Of a stretch of DNA of 64,000 bases, positions 11,448 to 20,004 are shown piece by piece (within the stretch, counting starts at the first letter, position 1; each line of letters opens with the position of its first letter). The stretch is from contig NZ_PCOC01000002.1 in assembly GCF_002975205.1 (NCBI RefSeq), positions 1,801,501 through 1,865,500 of the forward strand, read 5' to 3'. The stretch is from Ochrobactrum vermis (GTDB taxonomy: Bacteria; Pseudomonadota; Alphaproteobacteria; Rhizobiales; Rhizobiaceae). Made by a program: the position numbers and the translations under genes. The notes below the pieces were generated by a model. It saw nothing but the letters and a program-made list of their open reading frames with translations. It was not told the DNA's origin and did not search any database.

Positions 11448-12221
11448 ATGAAACCACGTCATCTTCTTTTGATCGGATCGCTTGCGGCGATTGCCGTTTC
11501 CGTCGTCAGTACCGGCATGGCTTTCGCCAATGAACGTTATGCGACCTTGCCGCCAGTCGCCGTCAGCCCCGACCTGTCCGCGCCCTGGGTTGCTCAACTG
11601 CACGGCCAGCCTGCCTGCATGCGCCAGATGCCGGATGGCACCGTCCAGCAGCCCGTGCGCCGCACGACGGTCAAGCAGCGCCAGAAGCAGAAGTCGAACT
11701 ATCGTCAGGTTTCCTACCAGCGCCCGGCACAAAACCCGGCCGCAGTGCCGACCAAGCGCCAGATCGACCCGATCTATCTGCCGCAGAGCGTTTCTTACTC
11801 CGGCAAGGAAAAGCCCGGCACCATCGTCATCGATACCGGCAAGCGCTTTCTCTATCTCGTGCAATCCGATGGCAGGGCCATGCGTTACGGTGTTGGCGTC
11901 GGCAAGCAGGGTTTCAGCTGGAAAGGTTCACAGCGCATCAGCCGCAAGGCCGAATGGCCAACCTGGACACCGCCGAAGGAAATGATTGCCCGCGAGCGCC
12001 GCAAGGGTCGCATCCTGCCTGCGCGCATGGATGGCGGCGTCAATAATCCGCTCGGCGCGCGCGCCCTTTATCTCGGCTCCACGCTTTACCGCATTCACGG
12101 CACCAACCAGCCATGGACCATCGGCAAGGCGATGTCTTCGGGCTGCATCCGCATGCGCAATGAGGACGTCACCGATCTTTATGAGCGTGTTCCGGTTGGT
12201 GCAAAAGTAGTTGTCCGCTAA
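11448..12221 (+). CDS. periplasmic L,D-transpeptidase (YkuD family)
   Basis: 257 aa with a signal peptide (cleavage near residue 27, after GMAFA). It has a basic linker rich in Gln/Arg (residues 60-95) and a C-terminal YkuD catalytic domain from about 120. The active site HGTNQPWTIG..SSGCIRM near residues 218-237 has the catalytic Cys, His and Arg. Such enzymes make 3-3 peptidoglycan cross-links or, in Brucella and Rhizobiales, also attach outer-membrane beta-barrel proteins to peptidoglycan; which role applies here is not visible. A hairpin with T-run follows at 12246-12282. Confidence 0.92.
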   Translation: MKPRHLLLIGSLAAIAVSVVSTGMAFANERYATLPPVAVSPDLSAPWVAQLHGQPACMRQMPDGTVQQPVRRTTVKQRQKQKSNYRQVSYQRPAQNPAAVPTKRQIDPIYLPQSVSYSGKEKPGTIVIDTGKRFLYLVQSDGRAMRYGVGVGKQGFSWKGSQRISRKAEWPTWTPPKEMIARERRKGRILPARMDGGVNNPLGARALYLGSTLYRIHGTNQPWTIGKAMSSGCIRMRNEDVTDLYERVPVGAKVVVR

Positions 12222-12245
12222 ACCAACCATCGTTCCGTGATATTT

Positions 12246-12282
12246 GCGACCGTCTTCTTCCACAGGCGGTCGTTTTGTTTTT
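12246..12282 (+). terminator. terminator after the L,D-transpeptidase gene
   Basis: CGACCG / CGGTCG around a 14-base loop, then TTTTGTTTTT. The rest of the 306-base gap to the next gene (12283-12527) shows no convincing gene, only a GGAGGG/AAAGGA ribosome site for the reductase. Confidence 0.75.
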
Positions 12283-12527
12283 ACAAATCTGAAAAGATCA
12301 AAATTTCTGCACAGAAAGAATGATTGCAGACTTACAAACATAGTTGAAAGGGCTTTTCCTTTTCCCCCGAACACCCATATGCTGACCATGGCAAAGTCCA
12401 AAGAGAGATGAGAAGGGCTGCCGGATGGCAGTTCGCGCCGGAGAAGGAACCGGCACGCAGGTTAATAGCATTTTTGTGCACCACGGGTCGCCCTTGCACA
12501 GAATGCTTCGGAGGGAAAGGATAAATC

Positions 12528-13358
12528 ATGACCGTACCGACGGTTAAACTGAACGACGGCAACCATATTCCGCAGCTCGGTTACGGTGTCTGGCAGGTTG
12601 GCAATGATGAAGCGGTTACAGCCGTCAGCGAAGCGCTGAAAGCGGGCTACCGGCACATCGACACTGCCGCCATCTATGGCAATGAAGAAGGCACAGGCAA
12701 AGCCATCAACAGTTCAGGCATTGCGCGCGGCGACATCTTCCTGACGACAAAACTCTGGAACAGCGAACAAGGCTATGAATCGACGCTGAAAGCGTTCGAC
12801 GCCAGCCTGAAAAAGCTCGGCACGGACTATGTAGATCTTTATCTGATCCACTGGCCTATGCCGTCAAAAGACCTGTTCATGGAAACCTGGCGCGCCTTCG
12901 TCAAGCTGAAGGAAGATGGCCTCGTGAGATCCATCGGCGTATCGAATTTCCGCACCGCCGATCTTGAGCGCGTTATCAACGACAGCGGCGTCACGCCGGT
13001 TCTCAACCAGATCGAGCTGCATCCGCAGTTCCAGCAGGACGAGTTGCGTCTGTTCCACAGCAAACACGATATCGCCACGGAAGCCTGGAGCCCGCTAGGA
13101 CAAGGCAAGATTCTGGAAAACGAGAAGCTGAAGGCCATTGCCGAAAAGCACGGCAAGTCCGTCGCACAGGTTATCTTGCGCTGGCATATCGAGACCGGCA
13201 ATATCGTCATTCCAAAATCGGTCACGCCTGCCCGGATCAAGGAAAATTTTGAGGTCTTCGATTTCAGCCTCAATGGCACCGATCACGATGCCATCACCAA
13301 GCTGGACAAGACCGACGGTCGCATCGGCCCGAACCCGGCGACGTTCTCGGCAGGTTGA
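12528..13358 (+). CDS. aldo/keto reductase
   Basis: 276-aa (beta/alpha)8 NADPH oxidoreductase similar to 2,5-diketo-D-gluconate reductases. The catalytic tetrad is visible: Asp and Tyr in GYRHIDTAAIYGNEE, Lys in LTTKLW and His in DLYLIHWP. The NADPH phosphate-binding end IPKSVTPARIKENFEVFDF is intact. Likely reduces small aldehydes or ketones; substrate not predictable. Strong GGAGGG ribosome site. Converges with glcF; a shared terminator lies between them. Confidence 0.93.
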   Translation: MTVPTVKLNDGNHIPQLGYGVWQVGNDEAVTAVSEALKAGYRHIDTAAIYGNEEGTGKAINSSGIARGDIFLTTKLWNSEQGYESTLKAFDASLKKLGTDYVDLYLIHWPMPSKDLFMETWRAFVKLKEDGLVRSIGVSNFRTADLERVINDSGVTPVLNQIELHPQFQQDELRLFHSKHDIATEAWSPLGQGKILENEKLKAIAEKHGKSVAQVILRWHIETGNIVIPKSVTPARIKENFEVFDFSLNGTDHDAITKLDKTDGRIGPNPATFSAG

Positions 13359-13390
13359 ACCAAGACGCATGCCAAAATGCATGAATGTAG

Positions 13391-13419
13391 AAGCCGGGCA
13401 ATTGCCCGGCTTTTCTATT
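13391..13419. terminator. bidirectional terminator between the aldo/keto reductase and glcF genes
   Basis: Perfect palindrome AAGCCGGGCAATTGCCCGGCTT (11-base arms; positions 13391-13412), then TTCTATTTT on the plus side. It ends the reductase transcript and may also act on glcF from the other side. Confidence 0.8.
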
Positions 13420-13420
13420 T

Positions 13421-14728
13421 TCAGGCCGCGATTTGCGACAGTCCTTGCGGCTTCGGCCCGCCATAGGCCCAATCGATCAGCTCCACCGTGTGGACAATCG
13501 GCAATTTGCTGCCAGTGGCGATCTGGGTCATGCAGCCGATATTGCCGGTTGCAATAAGGGCGGCGCCCGTTGCCTCGATATTCTTCACCTTGCGGTCACG
13601 CAGCTTGGCGGCTATCTCCGGCTGCATGATGTTATAGGTGCCAGCCGATCCACAGCATAGATGCCCTTCCAGCGGTTCCTTCACCGTAAAGCCCGCCTTC
13701 GAGAGCAGGTCTTTCGGCTGTCGCACAATTTTCTGCCCGTGCTGCATCGAGCAGGCCGAGTGATAGGCAACTGTTAGCGCCAGTGGCACATCGGGGTCCG
13801 GCAGATCGATGCCAGCGAGATATTCGGTGATATCCTTGGCCAGCGCCGAAACCCGCGCAGCCTTGTCCTGATAGGCCGGATCGAGCCGCAGCATATAACC
13901 ATAATCCTTGATCGTCGTGCCGCAGCCGGACGCCGTGACAATGATCGCATCGAGACCGCCCGCTTCAATCTCGCGCGTCCAGACATCGACATTGTGCCGC
14001 GCCTGTTCAAGCGCCTGCTCCTCGCGGCCCATATGGTGAACCAGCGAACCGCAACAGCCTTCGCCCTTCGGTGTCACCACTTCGATGCCGAAGCGGTTCA
14101 AAAGGCGCAAGGTGGCGGCATTGATACCCGGATTGAGCACAGGCTGCGCGCAGCCGTTGAGGATTGCCACGCGACCGCGCTTTTCACCCTTGGCGGCGCT
14201 GACAGTTTCGATGGGAACTGCCGTTGGCAGGTTTTGCGGCGCGAGATCCAGCATAGCCGCCATGGGTTTCAGGGCATCGCTCTTGCGCAACAGTGGCGCG
14301 AACGGCTTGCCGAGCTTCGCCAGTTTCAGCGCTGCGCGGAAGCGGCCCGGATAGGGCAGCACCTGTGCCAGAACTCCGCGCAGGACGCGGTTCATGAACG
14401 GACGCTTGTAGGTTTTCTCGATATGGGCGCGGGCATGATCGACCAGATGCATGTAGTTGACGCCCGAAGGACAGGTCGTCATGCAAGACAGGCACGACAG
14501 GCAGCGATCGACATGGCGCACGACTTCCTCATCCGCAGGACGGCCGTTTTCCAGCATGTCCTTGATCAGATAAATGCGCCCGCGCGGGCTGTCGAGTTCA
14601 TTGCCCAGCGTCACATAGGTCGGGCATGTGGCCGTACAGAAGCCGCAATGCACGCATTTGCGCAGGATTTTTTCCGATTCCTGAACACCAGGATCACGCA
14701 GCTGATCGGGGCTGAAATGAGTTTGCAT
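13421..14728 (-). CDS. glcF: glycolate oxidase iron-sulfur subunit
   Basis: 435-aa electron-transfer subunit of membrane-associated glycolate oxidase. Two 4Fe-4S cluster motifs are seen: CVHCGFCTATCP near residue 27 and CLSCLSCMTTCP near 78. Two CCG domains follow (GCCGSLVHHMG and HLCCGSAGTYN), as in heterodisulfide-reductase-like proteins. The ATG at 14728 starts four bases after the glcE stop and has GGAG upstream; a start five codons earlier would overlap glcE. Third gene of glcDEF. Confidence 0.95.
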   Translation of the reverse strand: MQTHFSPDQLRDPGVQESEKILRKCVHCGFCTATCPTYVTLGNELDSPRGRIYLIKDMLENGRPADEEVVRHVDRCLSCLSCMTTCPSGVNYMHLVDHARAHIEKTYKRPFMNRVLRGVLAQVLPYPGRFRAALKLAKLGKPFAPLLRKSDALKPMAAMLDLAPQNLPTAVPIETVSAAKGEKRGRVAILNGCAQPVLNPGINAATLRLLNRFGIEVVTPKGEGCCGSLVHHMGREEQALEQARHNVDVWTREIEAGGLDAIIVTASGCGTTIKDYGYMLRLDPAYQDKAARVSALAKDITEYLAGIDLPDPDVPLALTVAYHSACSMQHGQKIVRQPKDLLSKAGFTVKEPLEGHLCCGSAGTYNIMQPEIAAKLRDRKVKNIEATGAALIATGNIGCMTQIATGSKLPIVHTVELIDWAYGGPKPQGLSQIAA

Positions 14729-14732
14729 CGTG

Positions 14733-15965
14733 TCACGCTCCAACCTGATGGGAATGCATGCGGCCCGGATTGAGAATGTTTTCCGGATCGAATTGCTGCT
14801 TCAACCGCTGCGACAAGGCCGCAAGGGCTGCCGGCTGCGGTTCGAACACATCGATACCAGCGCGGATTGCCTCCGGCGCGCGCACCAGCGTCGCATGACC
14901 GCCGCCATGTCTGGCGATCAGCTTGCGCAAGATTTGCGCTTCCGGATCGGCCTCCATCCGCATCCAGATCAGGCCGCCCTGCCAGTCGTAATAGGCATCC
15001 ACGCCCGCATGACGACGGAACTCGTCCACCATCTGCCAGCCTTGCATCGGCGTCATCGACACACGCCAGACGGCGCGATTGTCGCCCGCATTGGCATAAG
15101 GCAACACATCACGCACTTCGCGCCAGAGCTGATGCGATTGCGACCCGTCCAATGCTTCCACCGCGCCGGATTGGCGGAGCAACGCCTGCAATTGGCGGCT
15201 GCGATGTTCGACAGAAGGCGCAAAGCCCTCGAGCCGCAACACGGTCGCCGCTTCCCAGCCAAGCTTCCCGTCCAGGAAGCGATTGGCAACTGTCGGCGGC
15301 AAATGCGCTGCCGATGCAACTTCCTCGCGTGATCCCATGGCCATGGCCATGACGCGCGCCGCCTGTTCGTCAGTCAACCCGCGCACGACAAGCGTCGCCG
15401 CCGTTTCCGGCTTCGGCAGAACCTTGAACGTTACTTCGGTGGCAACGCCCAGCGTGCCCCAGGAATTGGCCATGCCCTTGGACAGGTCATAACCCGTCAC
15501 GTTCTTGACCACGCGACCACCGGATTTGAACAATTCGCCGCGCCCAGACACAACGCGCACGCCGAGCACATGGTCACGCGCAGCGCCCGCCTTGAGACGG
15601 CGTGGACCGGACAAATTGGCAGCAAGCGCGCCACCAATAGTGCCGCGACCACCTTCGCCAGACAGCAACAGACCGTAATCCATTGGTTCGAAGTGAAAAC
15701 ACTGATTGTTGTCAGCCAGAAGCTTTTCGATCTCGACCATCGGCGTTCCGGCCTTTGCCGAAAGTACCAGCTCATCCGGCTCATACAATGTCACGCCCGA
15801 CAGCGCAGATACGTCCAGCACGTGGCCCGCATCGACCTTGTGTCCGATGCCGCGCTTGGAACCATGGCCGATGATTTCAAGCGAGGTGGAACGGGCCAGC
15901 GCATCCTGCACGACCTCCAGAACACCTGCTTCATCCTGCGGCTTAAAGATAATTGTATCACTCAT
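14733..15965 (-). CDS. glcE: glycolate oxidase FAD-binding subunit
   Basis: 410 aa with an N-terminal PCMH-type FAD domain (residues 1-180; GHGSKRGIGHKVDAGHVLDVS and GEGGRGTIGGALAANLSGPRR) and a C-terminal FAD-linked oxidase domain ending DPENILNPGRM. It pairs with GlcD and GlcF to oxidise glycolate to glyoxylate and pass electrons to the respiratory chain. ATG at 15965 is chosen; a GTG four codons upstream is possible. Stop of glcD lies 15 bases upstream. Confidence 0.94.
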   Translation of the reverse strand: MSDTIIFKPQDEAGVLEVVQDALARSTSLEIIGHGSKRGIGHKVDAGHVLDVSALSGVTLYEPDELVLSAKAGTPMVEIEKLLADNNQCFHFEPMDYGLLLSGEGGRGTIGGALAANLSGPRRLKAGAARDHVLGVRVVSGRGELFKSGGRVVKNVTGYDLSKGMANSWGTLGVATEVTFKVLPKPETAATLVVRGLTDEQAARVMAMAMGSREEVASAAHLPPTVANRFLDGKLGWEAATVLRLEGFAPSVEHRSRQLQALLRQSGAVEALDGSQSHQLWREVRDVLPYANAGDNRAVWRVSMTPMQGWQMVDEFRRHAGVDAYYDWQGGLIWMRMEADPEAQILRKLIARHGGGHATLVRAPEAIRAGIDVFEPQPAALAALSQRLKQQFDPENILNPGRMHSHQVGA

Positions 15966-15980
15966 AATCGTAACCACAGA

Positions 15981-17477
15981 TTAGAAACGGGGAAGATCCG
16001 GGAACGCCAGTTCGCCGCGATGCACATGCATGCGGCCAAGCTCGGCGCAGCGGCGCAATTGCGGAAAGACCTTGCCGGGGTTGAGCAGATGCTTGGCATC
16101 GAAGGCACATTTGACGCGCATCTGCTGGTCGAGATCGATGTCGTTGAACATTTCCGGCATCAGATCGCGCTTTTCAATGCCGACGCCGTGCTCGCCGGTG
16201 AGAACCCCGCCAACCTTTACGCAAAGACGCAAAATATCGGCGCCAAAATCTTCAGCCGCCTCCAATTCGCCCGGAATATTCGCATCATAAAGAATGAGCG
16301 GATGCAGATTGCCATCGCCTGCGTGGAACACATTGGCGACGCGCAGCCCGTACTTTTCCGAAAGTTCACGCATCCCCGACAGAACACGCGGCAGCTCTTT
16401 GCGCGGAATGGTGCCGTCCATACAAAGATAGTCGGGCGAAATGCGCCCCACCGCCGGGAAAGCCGCCTTGCGCCCGGCCCAGAAAGCCAGACGCTGTTCT
16501 TCCGATTGCGACAGGATACAGGTGGTGGAACCGTTTTGCAGTGCCAGTGCTTCGACCCGACCGATCAGGTGATCAACCTCCACCGGCGGGCCGTCGAGTT
16601 CGACGATCAACAGCGCTTCCACATCGAGCGGATAGCCAACGCGCACAAAATCCTCCGCCGCTTTGATGGCTGGCCGGTCCATCATCTCCATGCCGCCGGG
16701 GATAATGCCTGCGCCGATAATATCCGCCACGCACTGGCCGGCCTGTTCGCTGGATGGAAAGCCAACCATGACTGCGCGCGCCGTTTCAGGCTTTTGCAGG
16801 ATACGCACCGTGATTTCCGTCACGACGCCAAGCAGACCCTCCGAGCCGGTCATCAACCCCAGGAGGTCATAGCCCTCGCTATCGAGATGCTTGCCACCGA
16901 GGCGCAACACCTCGCCGGTAATCAGCACCATTTCGATGCCAAGCACATTATTCGCCGTCAGTCCGTATTTGAGGCAATGCACGCCACCGGCGTTTTCCGC
17001 CACGTTGCCGCCGATGGAGCAGGCAATCTGCGACGACGGATCGGGCGCATAATAAAAGCCCTCATGCTCGACGGCTTTGGTAATGCCGAGATTGGTCACG
17101 CCCGGCTGCACCACGGCAACGCGGTTTGGATAGTCGATTTCGAGAATACGGTTGAAGCGGGACATGCCAAGCAGCACCGCATCCTGCAACGGCATGGAGC
17201 CGCCGGACAGCGATGTGCCCGCACCGCGCGGCACGACACGAATGCCGTTGTCGTAACAATAGCGCAGAACCTTGGAGACCTGATCGACCGTTTCCGGCAG
17301 CACGACCACCAGAGGCAGTGAGCTGTGCGCCGTCAGACCGTCGCTCTCGAACACCCGCATTGCGTTGACTGTATCGACCACGCCCTCGCCTGGCACGATG
17401 CCGCGCAGATCAGCAACGATCTGCTCACGTCGCTGCATAACGGACGCGTCCGGCTCTGGCATGATGAGACCGCTCAT
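15981..17477 (-). CDS. glcD: glycolate oxidase subunit GlcD (FAD-linked oxidase)
   Basis: 498-aa catalytic flavoprotein. FAD-binding sequences VVPRGAGTSLSGGSMPL and GGNVAENAGGVHCLKYGLT, and the C-terminal HAGDGNLHPLI, GEHGVGIEKRDL and FDAKHLLNPGKVFP, are the GlcD / D-lactate dehydrogenase signature. GGAGGA lies 6 bases before ATG. First gene of glcDEF, with a palindromic candidate operator upstream and a divergent LysR gene. Activity on glycolate versus D-lactate cannot be separated by sequence alone, but the glcE-glcF context favours glycolate. Confidence 0.95.
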   Translation of the reverse strand: MSGLIMPEPDASVMQRREQIVADLRGIVPGEGVVDTVNAMRVFESDGLTAHSSLPLVVVLPETVDQVSKVLRYCYDNGIRVVPRGAGTSLSGGSMPLQDAVLLGMSRFNRILEIDYPNRVAVVQPGVTNLGITKAVEHEGFYYAPDPSSQIACSIGGNVAENAGGVHCLKYGLTANNVLGIEMVLITGEVLRLGGKHLDSEGYDLLGLMTGSEGLLGVVTEITVRILQKPETARAVMVGFPSSEQAGQCVADIIGAGIIPGGMEMMDRPAIKAAEDFVRVGYPLDVEALLIVELDGPPVEVDHLIGRVEALALQNGSTTCILSQSEEQRLAFWAGRKAAFPAVGRISPDYLCMDGTIPRKELPRVLSGMRELSEKYGLRVANVFHAGDGNLHPLILYDANIPGELEAAEDFGADILRLCVKVGGVLTGEHGVGIEKRDLMPEMFNDIDLDQQMRVKCAFDAKHLLNPGKVFPQLRRCAELGRMHVHRGELAFPDLPRF

Positions 17478-17530
17478 TTTTATCCTCCACCACTTATGTC
17501 GTCAAAGTGCACTCCGGATCATTTTCGTCA

Positions 17531-17553
17531 AGTGGTAAATCATTTTTACCACT
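17531..17553. promoter_or_regulatory. palindromic candidate operator between glcD and the LysR gene
   Basis: The inverted repeat AGTGGTAAA, 5 bases, TTTACCACT (9-base arms without mismatch) lies 54-76 bases upstream of the glcD start and 126 bases upstream of the LysR gene start. A half-site-like CCACCAC sits next to the glcD ribosome site. TGGT...ACCA symmetry is common for FadR-subfamily GntR sites, and LysR proteins also bind imperfect dyads, so the regulator is not certain. Confidence 0.6.
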
Positions 17554-17678
17554 CTAGTCGGCAGTTAAACAGTTTCCACGCTGCGGCATAATTGCTTGCC
17601 TAGTTTCCCAGCGCTCGGCTAGATGCTTTAAAACCCAACGCTTTAGCAAAAGCACGGCAGGGAGTGAGATAACAGAAC

Positions 17679-18608
17679 ATGATGAGCAGCCTGGCAGATA
17701 TGGAAATCTTTGCCCGCGTCGTGGCAACGGGCAGCATGTCGGCAGCCGCTCGCGATCTGGGTCTTTCGCCTGCGGTCGTTTCAAAACGCCTCGGGCGGCT
17801 TGAAGAGCGCCTCGGAACCCGACTGATGCAACGCACAACCCGCCAGATCGCGCTTACCGAGGCAGGTCACGGTTATCATGAGCGAGTTCTGGCCATTCTC
17901 TCCAACATCGAAGAAGCGGAAGCCTTTGTCGCCCGCCGTTCGGCCGATGCGCGCGGCACATTGAAAATTTCAGCTCCGACGACCTTCGGACGGATGCATA
18001 TTGCACCCTATCTCGTGCCATTCATGCGCGCTAACGCCGATCTCACCGTCAATATGCAACTTACCGACGAGATGGTCGACATTGTCGGCGACGGTTATGA
18101 TCTTGCTATCCGTATTGCAGAACTTTCAGATTCAACCCTCGTGGCGCGCCGTCTTGCGCCTGTGCGTCGTATCCTCGTTGCTTCCCCCGGCTATATCGCA
18201 GAACGCGGCACACCACAGACGATTGAGGATTTACAGGATCACATCTGTCTAGCCCCGCACAACAACGACCCCTGGCGACTGGAAGGGCCAAAGGGCCCAA
18301 TTGTCATACGCCCGGCAGGTCCGCTGCAAACCAATTCCAGCGAAATGGTGCGCGAAGCAGTACTGGCAGGCCTCGGCATCGCGCAACGCTCCACATGGGA
18401 TATCGGCCCGGAACTGGCTGCAGGCAAGCTGGTACAGGTGCTGCCCGATTACGCTGCCTCCCGCAACGTGGCAATTCATGCCGTCTATCCGTCAAAACAA
18501 TTCCTCCCGGCAAAAGTCCGACTGTTTATAGACTATCTGGCCGATCTCTATGGCCCGGTTCCTTATTGGGAGAGCGGCGCATCTCCACAGGAAGTAGCAA
18601 GAAAATAG
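17679..18608 (+). CDS. LysR-family transcriptional regulator
   Basis: 309-aa LTTR: N-terminal winged helix (MEIFARVVATGSMSAAARDL...SKRLGRLEERLGTRLMQRTTR, residues 7-60) and a C-terminal effector-binding domain. It is of the CrgA/DsdC-like subgroup that begins MxDMExFARVV and has the conserved APTTFGRMHIAPYL stretch near residue 100. GGGAGTGAG precedes two possible ATGs (17679 and 17682). Divergent from glcD, so it may control glycolate oxidation, but the distance allows it to act only on itself. Confidence 0.9.
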   Translation: MMSSLADMEIFARVVATGSMSAAARDLGLSPAVVSKRLGRLEERLGTRLMQRTTRQIALTEAGHGYHERVLAILSNIEEAEAFVARRSADARGTLKISAPTTFGRMHIAPYLVPFMRANADLTVNMQLTDEMVDIVGDGYDLAIRIAELSDSTLVARRLAPVRRILVASPGYIAERGTPQTIEDLQDHICLAPHNNDPWRLEGPKGPIVIRPAGPLQTNSSEMVREAVLAGLGIAQRSTWDIGPELAAGKLVQVLPDYAASRNVAIHAVYPSKQFLPAKVRLFIDYLADLYGPVPYWESGASPQEVARK

Positions 18609-18773
18609 ACTGGCTTTCGTTCGTCGGTTAATAAGCAGCGCGTTTTATATTAGCGACATAACATATAAAGCTGACTAAGCATTTGATTCCAAAACGCTTA
18701 GTTTTCTCACAATCCACCATTCAAGCGAATCGGATGGCATCCTTCCTGTTGTCCTGATTTCCTAGGAAAAATG
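18609..18773 (+). promoter_or_regulatory. upstream region of the small membrane protein gene
   Basis: 165 bases with no gene, AT-richer than the surroundings, containing runs such as TTTTATATTAGCGACATAACATATAAA cut into shorter near-palindromic pieces (18643-18668). Probably carries the promoter of the next gene. No clear terminator for the LysR gene is visible. Confidence 0.4.
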
Positions 18774-19061
18774 ATGAACACACCTGTACGCTTCATTCTA
18801 GCAATCATCGTTGCCCTCATCGTCGGCTGCGGCTTCATGTTTTATGACAAATCGCGCGGTGCCGAATGGGTCGTGTCCCCACAGCAGATCGAGCAGGCCA
18901 AAGCTGAAGGCAAGTCGGGCGTCGAAAGCCGTCCCGGCACGGTGACTGTGCTTCCGATCCGTAGCGAAACCGCTGACGCACTCCCGTTCAAATGGGCAAT
19001 GTACGGCGTCGTCGCTGGGCTTTTCGTGCTCGTTGCAACACGCAGGCGCAAAAAAACCTGA
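18774..19061 (+). CDS. small bitopic/two-helix membrane protein of unknown function
   Basis: 95 aa. Two hydrophobic segments (about residues 6-24, RFILAIIVALIVGCGFMF, and 72-88, WAMYGVVAGLFVLVA) flank a polar periplasmic-type middle part, and the tail is basic (TRRRKKT). No recognised domain. AGGA lies 6 bases before ATG 18774; ATG 18771 is directly upstream. A terminator follows, so it seems to be a single-gene unit. Function not known. Confidence 0.7.
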   Translation: MNTPVRFILAIIVALIVGCGFMFYDKSRGAEWVVSPQQIEQAKAEGKSGVESRPGTVTVLPIRSETADALPFKWAMYGVVAGLFVLVATRRRKKT

Positions 19062-19085
19062 TCATTTTTCAAGAATATGTTCAGG

Positions 19086-19118
19086 AAGCCCGGTTGCATC
19101 ATCGACCGGGCTTTCATT
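19086..19118 (+). terminator. terminator after the small membrane protein gene
   Basis: AAGCCCGGT / ACCGGGCTT with a 10-base loop, then TCATTTCC. The T-run is weak. Confidence 0.65.
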
Positions 19119-19191
19119 TCCAATATATTCCGTTGCCGGGCATCGGGCTAAAGGCTACTTTGCCGCCGTTATGGAGAGGGCTTCAGACGGC

Positions 19192-20004
19192 ATGGCCGAA
19201 ACGATTTTTTCCCGCATACAGGCAAGCCGCACGGCAGACGACGTCGTGCACCAGATCGAAACGCTTATCCTGGAAGGCGTTCTGCGCGGAGGCGACCGGC
19301 TTCCCGGCGAGCGCGAACTGGCGCGCCAGTTCGATATTTCCCGCCCGATATTGCGCGACGCGCTCAAGAGACTTGAGAACGCAGAACTGCTGATCTCCCG
19401 TCACGGTGGGGGTACATTCGTTGCAGATGTCATCGGGCAGGTATTCAGCGCCCCTGTGGTGAGGCTTTTTGCCGATCACCGCAAGGCAACTGCTGATTAT
19501 CTTGAATACCGCCGCGAAATCGAAAGCATTGCGGCGGAATATGCCGCCCTTCGGGCCACGCCAGCCGATAAGGCGCTTTTGACCGAAATCATGGATGCTA
19601 TGGAAAAAGCTCACGGCGTCAGTGACTTCGACACCGAGGCGCGTCTTGATGTTGAATTGCACAATGCAGTCGGCGAAGCGGCTCACAACATCGTGCTGCT
19701 GCATACATTGCGCTCCTGCTACCAGCTATTGAAAGACGGCGTGTTTTATAACCGCAGCCTCATCTATAGCTATCCCGGCGTCGCTGACATGTTCCTGTCG
19801 CAGCATCGCGCCATTTACGATGCCGTCATGGCCGGCAACCCGCAGGCTGCACGCGAAGCTGTCCAAAAGCACATTCGTTTCGTGGAACAGGCAACGCACG
19901 ATCGCGAGCTTCACGAAGAACGCGAACGTGTCTCGCGTCTACGCTATCGGCAGCGGGTTGGCCCGAAGACAGATAAAAATTCAAAGGAAGATGACGGCAA
20001 ATGA
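19192..20004 (+). CDS. FadR-subfamily GntR transcriptional regulator
   Basis: 270 aa. N-terminal winged helix (residues 8-75: GDRLPGERELARQFDISRPILRDALKRLENAELLISRHGGGTFVA) and an all-helical FCD effector domain whose metal-binding residues appear as DVELHNAVGEAAHN and FLSQHRAIYDAVMAGNPQAAREAVQKHI. ATG 19192 is used, with GGAGAGGG upstream; ATG 19171 is an alternative. Such regulators (LldR, GlcC, PdhR type) sense small carboxylates. Its stop overlaps the next gene's start by 4 bases, so the two are translated together. Confidence 0.9.
   Translation: MAETIFSRIQASRTADDVVHQIETLILEGVLRGGDRLPGERELARQFDISRPILRDALKRLENAELLISRHGGGTFVADVIGQVFSAPVVRLFADHRKATADYLEYRREIESIAAEYAALRATPADKALLTEIMDAMEKAHGVSDFDTEARLDVELHNAVGEAAHNIVLLHTLRSCYQLLKDGVFYNRSLIYSYPGVADMFLSQHRAIYDAVMAGNPQAAREAVQKHIRFVEQATHDRELHEERERVSRLRYRQRVGPKTDKNSKEDDGK

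Noticed and set aside
15570..17321. 583-codon plus-strand frame over glcE and glcD.
   Set aside because: It is antisense to two clearly identified genes and reads as low-complexity His/Arg-rich sequence.
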